DNA from: an uncultured Peptococcaceae bacterium
GTDB lineage: Bacteria; Bacillota; Dehalobacteriia; UBA4068
Length of the DNA: 11,759 nt
Reading direction: 5' to 3'
Assembly: GCA_947307285.1 (NCBI GenBank)
Contig: CAMZIS010000018.1
Location: forward strand, 1-11,759
The first letter of the stretch is position 1. Each line of letters begins with the position of its first letter. A program made the translations under genes and the position numbers. The notes below the pieces were generated by a model. It made no database searches and was not told where the DNA came from. It saw only the letters and a program-made list of their open reading frames with translations. Positions 5,987 to 10,834 of the stretch are shown piece after piece.

Positions 5987-7243
5987 TTTGATGCCGTCGA
6001 TGCGCAGGGAGAAGTAAGGAGCGGAGCGCAGGGTGGATTCATGGAAGATGCCGTCCTCGATGGCTTCGCCTTCATCGCCCACGAAGTCGCCGTCCACGTC
6101 GATGGCCATGAAGCTGGTCACGGTCTCGCCGTTCACGGTGAAGTTGGCGCAGTCGAACACGTTGATGGAACCGTCGATCAGGCCGGCGATGACTTCATCG
6201 ACCTTCTCCTGGGTGCCTTCAGCGCAGGAGGGACCGAGCTCGGAGATCATGACGGCGCCGTCGGCATAGCCCTTGGCCCAGTCGGTGTCGATCTCTTCGC
6301 CGTTCAGCGCGGCGCCGATGGCGTAGGTGTAGTAGACGGACCAGTCGTTCTGAGCGGAGGTCAGAGCCGCGTCGGGAGCGACGGCCAGCATGTCTACGTT
6401 ATAACCAACGTGATAAACGGTGGTGCCGGCTTCCAGAGCGGCCTGAGCAGCGGAGGGAGCGCCGGAGGAGTCGGCGTGCTGAGAGGTGATGATGCAGCCG
6501 TCGGCGATCAGAGCGTTCTCAGCTTCGGCTTCCTTGGTGATGTCGAACCAGGAGTTGGTGTACTGGACTTCCATGGCCACGTTTTCCACGATGGACTTGA
6601 CGCCCAGGTAGAAGGCGGTGTAACCGGAGACCACTTCAGCGTAGGGGTAAGCGCCGACGTAACCGATCTTGTAATTGCCGTCAGCGTCGATGGCGGAAGC
6701 GGGGACCTTACCTTCGTCGATCAGTTCCTGCAGCTTCAGGCCGGCCACCACGCCGCCTACGTAACGGGATTCATAGGTGTAGTTGAAAGCGTTCTTGAAG
6801 TTGGGCAGGCCGGACAGGGCCGCGGTGTCGCCGGTCATGGAAATGAAGGTGACGTCCGGGCATTCGGCGGCAGCCTGCTGCGCATAGGACTGATGGCCGT
6901 AGCTGTTGGTGATCACCAGCGTGCAGCCCTGGTCCACCAGGTCGATGCAGGCGTCGTAGCAGCTTTCATCCTCGGGAACGACATACTTCCAGACCACCTG
7001 GTTGGAATCGGTATGGTCGATGCCCAGAGATTCGCAGGCCTTCTGGATGCCTTCCATATGGGCCCAGGTATAGCCCTCGTTCTCGTCGCCGACCAGGACG
7101 ACGCCCAGCTTGAAATCGCCGGTCTCGGCGGCTTCGCCGGATTCTTCGGGAGTGTCCTCAGCGGGCTCGTCGCCACCGCCGCCGCAGGCGGCAAAGGTGA
7201 AGACCAGAGCCAGACCCAGGAGCAGAACTAACAGCTTCTTCAT
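5975..7243 (-). CDS. BMP/PnrA-family substrate-binding lipoprotein (purine nucleoside or nucleobase)
   Basis: This 422-residue precursor begins with a lipoprotein signal (MKK, hydrophobic core to residue 19, then Cys20 in FAAC), four glycines and an acidic linker (residues 25-43). The BMP fold (PF02608) follows: LGVVLVGDENEGYTWAHMEG (46-65), LVITNSYGHQSYA, the CPDVTFISMTG strand, and FNYTYESRYVGGVVAGL, where relatives contact the ligand. The mature protein should sit on the outer face of the membrane and deliver ligand to the permeases encoded downstream. It is longer than PnrA-type proteins (about 350), partly because of the linker and an acidic C-terminal region containing DVDGDFVGDEGE (382-393). 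The ATG at 7241-7243 follows AAAAGGAG (7252-7259) by 8 nt. It has its own promoter and terminator, consistent with high expression. A purine ligand is inferred from the family and from ade in the same block. Other BMP ligands are possible. Confidence 0.93.
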   Translation of the reverse strand: MKKLLVLLLGLALVFTFAACGGGGDEPAEDTPEESGEAAETGDFKLGVVLVGDENEGYTWAHMEGIQKACESLGIDHTDSNQVVWKYVVPEDESCYDACIDLVDQGCTLVITNSYGHQSYAQQAAAECPDVTFISMTGDTAALSGLPNFKNAFNYTYESRYVGGVVAGLKLQELIDEGKVPASAIDADGNYKIGYVGAYPYAEVVSGYTAFYLGVKSIVENVAMEVQYTNSWFDITKEAEAENALIADGCIITSQHADSSGAPSAAQAALEAGTTVYHVGYNVDMLAVAPDAALTSAQNDWSVYYTYAIGAALNGEEIDTDWAKGYADGAVMISELGPSCAEGTQEKVDEVIAGLIDGSINVFDCANFTVNGETVTSFMAIDVDGDFVGDEGEAIEDGIFHESTLRSAPYFSLRIDGIKELN

Positions 7244-7291
7244 GTTTCTCTCTCCTTTTCTTTGCGTTTTTTATTTACTGCTGTGTTACTT

Positions 7292-7321
7292 AGCAACGTC
7301 CTTCGTTGTTCCAAAACAACG
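7292..7321 (-). promoter_or_regulatory. Leader with two mutually exclusive hairpins upstream of the BMP gene
   Basis: In the minus-strand transcript three short segments alternate: CGTTGTT (7321-7315), AACAACG (7310-7304) and CGTTGCT (7298-7292). The middle segment can pair with the first (7 bp, loop TTGG) or with the third (7 bp including one G-U pair, loop AAGGA), but not both. The first hairpin would start at or next to the predicted transcription start. No terminator or sequestered ribosome binding site is attached, so regulation is only a possibility. A 5'-end stabilising hairpin is a simpler reading. Confidence 0.45.
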
Positions 7322-7326
7322 CCAAT

Positions 7327-7355
7327 ACTATACACCTTTAGCCCAAAACTGTAAA
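7327..7355 (-). promoter_or_regulatory. Promoter of the BMP lipoprotein gene
   Basis: On the minus strand, -35 TTTACA (7355-7350) and -10 TATAGT (7332-7327) are separated by 17 bp. Both match the vegetative sigma consensus in five of six positions. The predicted start near 7320 gives a leader of about 77 nt. Confidence 0.82.
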
Positions 7356-7360
7356 GCTAA

Positions 7361-7386
7361 AAAATTATTTCGAACAATTAAAAAAT
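7361..7386 (-). promoter_or_regulatory. AT-rich upstream element with PurBox-like core
   Basis: Directly upstream of the -35 box of the lipoprotein promoter is an A/T tract of about 26 bases broken only by TTCGAAC. Such tracts can act as UP elements contacting the RNA polymerase alpha subunits. On the plus strand 7366-7378 reads TATTTCGAACAAT, which fits 11 of 13 positions of the Bacillus/Lactococcus PurBox (AWWWCCGAACWWT), although most matches are the loose A/T positions. An UP-like element is the safer reading. Confidence 0.4.
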
Positions 7387-7419
7387 GATATACTTGCTCC
7401 GTGCCGCATGGCGCCGGCG

Positions 7420-8235
7420 TCACTTGCCTTTGCGCAGATAGCAATACCAGTAGACGCAGCCCACCAGGATGGAGCCGCCCACGATATTGCCCAAGGTCAC
7501 GGGGAGCAGGTTGCGCAGGAAAAAGGCGCTCCAGGTCAGGCCGGAGATATCCACCCCCGCCTCCACCGCCTGGGCCGCGAAGGCCGGGTTTGCCGCGGCC
7601 GCCAGGCCGGCGGGTATGTAGTACATATTGGCTACGCTGTGCTCGAAGCCGGACAGCACGAACAGCATGATGGGGAAAAAGAGACCGGCCAGCTTGCCGC
7701 CTACCGAATCCGCGGCGAAGCTGATCCACACGGCGATGCAGACCAGGAAGTTGCAGCATACGCCCAGACAAAAGGCCGCAGGGAAGCTCAAGCCCGCCTT
7801 GGCAGCGGCCACTTTGATGGTGGTCACAGCCAGCTGGCCGGAGAACAGGCCCCATTGACCGCCGCCGGCGGCCAGGGCCACGATGAGCAGGGAGCCCAGC
7901 AGGTTGCCGATGTAGACGAATAACCAGTTGCGCAGCAGGCCGCCCCAGCCGATCTCCTTTTGCAGCAGGGGGATGACCAACAGGCAGTTGCCGGTGAACA
8001 GCTCGGAGCCGGCCAGCAGCACCATGGCCAGACCGCCGGGGAAGACGCAGGCCGAGGCCAGCTTGCCCAGGCTGGGGTTCTGTACAGTGGAAAGAGCAGT
8101 GTTGGCGCCCACGGCGGCCAGAGCGATGAAGGCGCCGGCGAGCATGCCCAAAGCCAGCATGCGGCCGACGGGCAGGGCCGCCTTGCCCTTGCCTATGCTG
8201 ACATAACGTTCCGCGACTTCTTTGGGTGAAAGCAT
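7420..8235 (-). CDS. Formate/nitrite transporter (FNT) family channel
   Basis: This 271-residue membrane protein has the usual FNT length (PF01226). Hallmarks seen are AGSELFTGN (residues 75-83, the omega-loop with the conserved FT pair), Lys145, the GFEHSVANMYYIP motif (196-208) with the pore histidine His199, and LLPVTLGNIVGG (243-254). FNT proteins form pentamers in which each subunit carries a small-anion pore for formate, nitrite, lactate or hydrosulfide. The motif GFEHSVANM and the C-terminal segment are close to those of FocA, so formate is favoured in a fermenting anaerobe, but nitrite cannot be excluded. The ATG at 8233-8235 is preceded by CAGGAGAGG. The gene is transcribed alone from 8273-8300, divergently from the YqeY gene. 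No terminator was found after its stop, so some transcripts may run into the lipoprotein promoter region. Confidence 0.95.
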   Translation of the reverse strand: MLSPKEVAERYVSIGKGKAALPVGRMLALGMLAGAFIALAAVGANTALSTVQNPSLGKLASACVFPGGLAMVLLAGSELFTGNCLLVIPLLQKEIGWGGLLRNWLFVYIGNLLGSLLIVALAAGGGQWGLFSGQLAVTTIKVAAAKAGLSFPAAFCLGVCCNFLVCIAVWISFAADSVGGKLAGLFFPIMLFVLSGFEHSVANMYYIPAGLAAAANPAFAAQAVEAGVDISGLTWSAFFLRNLLPVTLGNIVGGSILVGCVYWYCYLRKGK

Positions 8236-8272
8236 GGTCCCTCTCCTGAAAAAACCTGTCGTGATATGGGAT

Positions 8273-8300
8273 ATTATATCAGAAAAAACGGGAAAAGCAA
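8273..8300 (-). promoter_or_regulatory. Promoter of the FNT channel gene
   Basis: On the minus strand a perfect -10 TATAAT (8278-8273) is preceded by TG one base upstream (extended -10). A -35 TTGCTT (8300-8295) lies 16 bp away. The leader is about 30 nt. Confidence 0.75.
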
Positions 8301-8302
8301 AG

Positions 8303-8315
8303 CGTCAGATTGACG
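8303..8315. promoter_or_regulatory. Palindromic operator candidate between divergent promoters
   Basis: CGTCA-GAT-TGACG is a perfect 5-bp inverted repeat around a 3-nt centre. It covers the -35 box of the plus-strand promoter (8310-8315) and ends 2 bases from the -35 box of the FNT promoter, so a bound protein could affect both. A copy with one difference is present at 10640-10652. Confidence 0.4.
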
Positions 8316-8338
8316 AAACCCGGCGCTTAGTCTATAAT
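8310..8338 (+). promoter_or_regulatory. Promoter of the YqeY/AI-2E/DUF308 genes
   Basis: TTGACG (8310-8315) and a perfect TATAAT (8333-8338) are separated by 17 bp, close to the full vegetative consensus. The expected start near 8345 gives a leader of about 68 nt before the YqeY start at 8413. Confidence 0.85.
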
Positions 8339-8412
8339 TTGAGATAGGACGTTTCTGCAGTGACCTGCGTGTATATACCGGCCCTGAACGCGCCGGAGGC
8401 AAGGAGAAAACC

Positions 8413-8859
8413 ATGACCAAGATCGACGAAGTACGCTCCGCCATGATGGCCGCCCTGAAAGCGGGCGACAAGCCCAGAAAAGAAGCTCTGTCCCTGCTGC
8501 TGTCCGCTTTGAAGGCCAAAGCCATCGACAAACGGGCCGACCTGACGGAGGAAGAAGAGAACGCCATAGTTTACAAGGAGATCAAAGAGGCCAAAGAGAC
8601 CCTGGACTCCACCCCGGCTGATCACGCCGACATCATCGAGGAATGCCGCAGCCGCATCGCCGTGTGGTCGGATTTCGCCCCCCAGAGGCTGGACGAGGAG
8701 CAGACCCGGGCCGCGGTGAAGGAATTCCTGGCCGAGATCGGCCTTCCGCATCCCACCCCCAGGGACATGGGCAAGATCATGAAGCCGCTCCTGGCCAAGC
8801 TGCAGGGCCAGGCCGAAGGCGGCATGGTCAGCCGCATCCTGAAAGAGTTCATGGAATAG
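8413..8859 (+). CDS. yqeY: GatB/YqeY domain-containing protein
   Basis: This 148-residue soluble protein fits the YqeY family (PF09424) along its full length. It has an N-terminal helical region (VRSAMMAALKAGDK...LLSALKAKAIDK) and the TEEEENAIVYKEIKEAKET segment. The C-terminal helical part, with MGKIMKPLLAKLQGQAEGGMVSRIL, resembles the tail of GatB in the tRNA-dependent amidotransferase. Free-standing YqeY proteins are widespread and may assist tRNA or amidotransferase-related functions, but their cellular role is not firmly established. The ATG at 8413 follows AAGGAG (8401-8406) with 6-nt spacing. It is the first gene after a near-consensus promoter and is followed by two membrane-protein genes on the same strand. 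The reading frame is intact. Confidence 0.92.
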   Translation: MTKIDEVRSAMMAALKAGDKPRKEALSLLLSALKAKAIDKRADLTEEEENAIVYKEIKEAKETLDSTPADHADIIEECRSRIAVWSDFAPQRLDEEQTRAAVKEFLAEIGLPHPTPRDMGKIMKPLLAKLQGQAEGGMVSRILKEFME

Positions 8860-8889
8860 CCGCAAGGGCTCCCCTTGCTTTGACGGAAA

Positions 8890-8922
8890 AACGCTGCGCT
8901 GTGAGCGATCCGCCGCAGCGTT
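8890..8922 (+). other. Intercistronic hairpin between YqeY and AI-2E genes
   Basis: AACGCTGCG (8890-8898) pairs perfectly over 9 bp with CGCAGCGTT (8914-8922) around a 15-nt loop. Only a weak T-rich stretch follows (TTGCCACTTT), which also precedes the AI-2E ribosome binding site. It may be a partial terminator or a processing site. Full termination is doubtful, because no promoter was seen for the next gene. Confidence 0.5.
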
Positions 8923-8941
8923 GCCACTTTGAGGTGCTTTT

Positions 8942-10024
8942 ATGAAACTGCCGCCCCGGGAAAAACTTACCGGCGCACTGCTGCTGCTGGGCTGCATACT
9001 GGTGGGGCTGGCCATCTTCGTGCTGCTGTGCGAATACGGCCTGCACTGGCTGGGCGTGGCCCTACGGGGCCTGGGCCTCATCGCCATGCCCTTCGTCATC
9101 GCCTGGCTGCTGGCGCGGCTGACCCGGCCCCTGGTCGCTTTTCTGAAAAAACGCCTGCGCCTGCCCGCCGGAGTGGCCGCTCTCATCATCACCCTGCTGG
9201 TGCTGGCCGTTACCGCGGGTCTGATCTGGATGCTCTACGCCATCGCCGTCAGCCTGCTGACCCAGCTGTCGGACCTGCTGTCCAACGCGGACGTGATGTG
9301 GGAAGGCCTCTACGAACAGGCGGAGGAATTCTACGTGGCCCTGGGGCTGGATTTCGACACCATCCAGAACTATCTGGGCCGGGGCACGGAACAGCTGTCC
9401 AGTCTGGCCCTGCGCCTGCTGCGCGGCCTGCTCAACCTGGCCGCCGCCACGCCCCAGATACTGATCATCTTCGCCATCACCCTCATCGCCACCTATTACT
9501 GGTGCCGGGATGAGGAAAAGGTCAACGCCATGATCAGCCACGCCCTGCCCGGCCGGGGCGGACATATCTATAAAGAAGTGACCGAGATCGTGGGCGGCTA
9601 TGCCAAGCTCATCCTCATTCTGATGCTGGTGGCCATGGTCATCTCCGTGGCAGGCCTGCTCATCTGCGGCTTTGATAACGCCCTGAATATCGGCCTGCTC
9701 ATCGGCTGCTTCAACATCGTGCCCTCCCTGGGCCCGGCCGTCATCCTCATCCCCTGGGCCCTGTGGTGCCTGATCCAGGGCAAATACAAACTGACGGTCG
9801 GCCTGCTGGTCATCTGGGGCCTGATCGTGCTTTCCCGCTATCTCATCCTGCCCCGCATGATGGACAGCTCCCAGGGCATCCATCCCCTGGCCACTCTGGC
9901 CTCGCTCTTCGTAGGCCTGATGCTGTTCGGCGTGGTCGGCATCGTGCTGGGCCCGGTCATCCTGGCCATCGCCCTTTCCCTGTTCCGTCAGCTGCGGAAC
10001 CGGCCCCTGCTCACCTCGAAATAA
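8942..10024 (+). CDS. AI-2E family transporter (PerM/YdbI-like permease)
   Basis: This 360-residue polytopic membrane protein matches the AI-2E_transport family (PF01594) in length and layout. Three membrane segments lie at about residues 10-30, 41-60 and 76-100. A less hydrophobic middle region comes next (about 105-160, with LLSNADVMWEGLYEQAEEFY), then the conserved segment around ITLIATYYWCRDEEKV, and a block of C-terminal segments ending in GVVGIVLGPVILAIALSLFRQLR. Members have been linked to AI-2 export or Na+/H+ exchange, but most have unknown substrates, and no autoinducer gene is seen here. The ATG at 8942 has GAGGTG (8931-8936) 5 nt upstream. It lies 82 bases after YqeY and 36 bases before the DUF308 gene, so one operon is likely. 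Confidence 0.93.
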   Translation: MKLPPREKLTGALLLLGCILVGLAIFVLLCEYGLHWLGVALRGLGLIAMPFVIAWLLARLTRPLVAFLKKRLRLPAGVAALIITLLVLAVTAGLIWMLYAIAVSLLTQLSDLLSNADVMWEGLYEQAEEFYVALGLDFDTIQNYLGRGTEQLSSLALRLLRGLLNLAAATPQILIIFAITLIATYYWCRDEEKVNAMISHALPGRGGHIYKEVTEIVGGYAKLILILMLVAMVISVAGLLICGFDNALNIGLLIGCFNIVPSLGPAVILIPWALWCLIQGKYKLTVGLLVIWGLIVLSRYLILPRMMDSSQGIHPLATLASLFVGLMLFGVVGIVLGPVILAIALSLFRQLRNRPLLTSK

Positions 10025-10060
10025 CCTTCACGTCCACCCGTCAAGCAAGGAGGTATCCCC

Positions 10061-10600
10061 ATGAAAAATCTGCTGGCTGCCGTCAACCGCGGCAACACCG
10101 TCGCCGCCCTGATCTTTTTGGTGCTGGGCCTGTTTCTGATCATCTTTCCCGAAGTCTCCAGCTCGGTCCTGTGCTATCTGGTCTTCGCCGTGCTGCTGCT
10201 GGACGGACTGCGGCACGTGATCTGCTATTTCCGCGGCCAGCCCAGCGAAGCTCTGGCCGGTTACGATCTGGCTCTGGGCGCCTGCGAGATACTGCTGGCC
10301 CTGTTCGTGCTTATCCGGCAGGGCGTCATGCTGACCCTGCTCCCCATCTGCCTGGGCGTGGCTCTGGTGGTCAGCGGCGTCATCCGCCTGCAGCGGGCTT
10401 TCGACCTGCACCGGGCCGGCTTCCCCTCCTGGCGCACGGTGCTGGTCCTGGGCGCGGTGGTGGCTTTGTTGGGCCTGCTGATGCTGATCAATCCCTTCGC
10501 CACCTCCAAGCTGCTGCTGATCTTCCTGGGCGTGGCCATGGTCATCAACGCCGGCTGCCTGCTGTGGACCGCCTGGTGTGTGCGTCAACTTGACAGTTGA
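10061..10600 (+). CDS. DUF308 (HdeD-like) small membrane protein
   Basis: This 179-residue protein is nearly all membrane segments, about six in three pairs, with short basic loops such as RLQRAFDLHRAG. The internally repetitive pattern (LIFLVLGLFLIIFPE near the start, LLGLLMLINPFATS later) is typical of the DUF308/HdeD family (PF03729). HdeD is linked to acid resistance in Escherichia coli, but the role of clostridial relatives is unknown. The ATG at 10061 follows a strong AAGGAGG (10047-10053) at 7-nt spacing. It is the third gene of the run after the AI-2E permease. Its last codons (RQLDS and TGA) lie inside the first unit of the 19-bp tandem repeat array, so the C-terminus may have been created or altered by repeat growth. 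Confidence 0.9.
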   Translation: MKNLLAAVNRGNTVAALIFLVLGLFLIIFPEVSSSVLCYLVFAVLLLDGLRHVICYFRGQPSEALAGYDLALGACEILLALFVLIRQGVMLTLLPICLGVALVVSGVIRLQRAFDLHRAGFPSWRTVLVLGAVVALLGLLMLINPFATSKLLLIFLGVAMVINAGCLLWTAWCVRQLDS

Positions 10601-10658
10601 CTGCCGGCTTGACAGTTGACCGTCAGCTTGACAGTTGACCGTCATATTGACGGTCGGC
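10589..10658 (+). repeat. 19-bp tandem repeat array overlapping the DUF308 stop codon
   Basis: The 13-mer CTTGACAGTTGAC occurs exactly three times at 19-bp spacing (10589-10601, 10608-10620, 10627-10639). A decayed fourth copy (10646-10658, 9 of 13 matches) follows. The 6-bp spacers are TGCCGG, CGTCAG and CGTCAT. Inverted repeats are embedded: GTCAACT-TGAC-AGTTGAC (10584-10601) and a perfect 8-bp one, GACCGTCA-TAT-TGACGGTC (10637-10655). The array could be a cluster of protein-binding sites, a structured 3' UTR, or a slippage product. A CRISPR array is excluded by the short period. Confidence 0.85.
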
Positions 10659-10684
10659 CGCTATCTGAATAAGACGAGCCTGCC

Positions 10685-10715
10685 AGCCGCCGGCCTATGC
10701 CGGCGGTTTCCCTTT
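10685..10715 (+). terminator. Terminator-like hairpin closing the YqeY/AI-2E/DUF308 run
   Basis: Bases 10685-10694 pair with 10699-10708 (eight G-C pairs, one G-U, one A-U) around the loop CTAT. The stem is followed by TTTCCCTTT, an interrupted U-tract. It sits about 85 bases after the DUF308 stop and before the next promoter, so it is probably the operon end, though not a textbook tail. Confidence 0.65.
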
Positions 10716-10747
10716 CCGGGCGCAAAAGGGCGGGCCGCGTACGGGCA

Positions 10748-10776
10748 TTGCTTTTACGCAGCATATCGAATATAAT
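10748..10776 (+). promoter_or_regulatory. Promoter of the zinc-ribbon TPR gene
   Basis: TTGCTT (10748-10753) and a perfect TATAAT (10771-10776) are separated by 17 bp. The predicted start near 10783 gives a leader of about 52 nt. The surrounding A/T-rich block stands out from GC-rich flanks. Confidence 0.78.
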
Positions 10777-10834
10777 AATGTCCTGCCCACCTACCTGTTT
10801 ACAGCTATATTCCTGCGTAAGGGAGGTATGAAGC

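Noticed and set aside
6041..7231. 396-codon plus-strand frame opposite the BMP lipoprotein gene
   Set aside because: It is an antisense shadow with Val/Gly/Asp-rich low complexity. The lipoprotein on the other strand has a signal peptide, lipobox and family motifs.
7244..7419. Purine riboswitch upstream of the BMP gene
   Set aside because: Although the gene context fits, I could not find the conserved three-way-junction core or loop sequences of purine riboswitches, and the mapped leader (about 77 nt) would be too short for an aptamer plus expression platform.
7401..7420. Terminator after the FNT channel gene
   Set aside because: The GCCGGC-rich bases after the stop form only short imperfect pairings without a U-tract, and the A/T tract beyond is better explained as part of the lipoprotein promoter.
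10590..10652. Stacked promoters from the TTGACA boxes in the repeat array
   Set aside because: The boxes match the -35 consensus, but no TATAAT-like -10 lies 16-18 bp downstream of any of them. The clear promoter of the next gene is at 10748-10776.
10589..10658. CRISPR array
   Set aside because: The repeat is only 13 bp with 6-bp spacers and there are no cas genes. CRISPR repeats and spacers are each normally over 20 bp.
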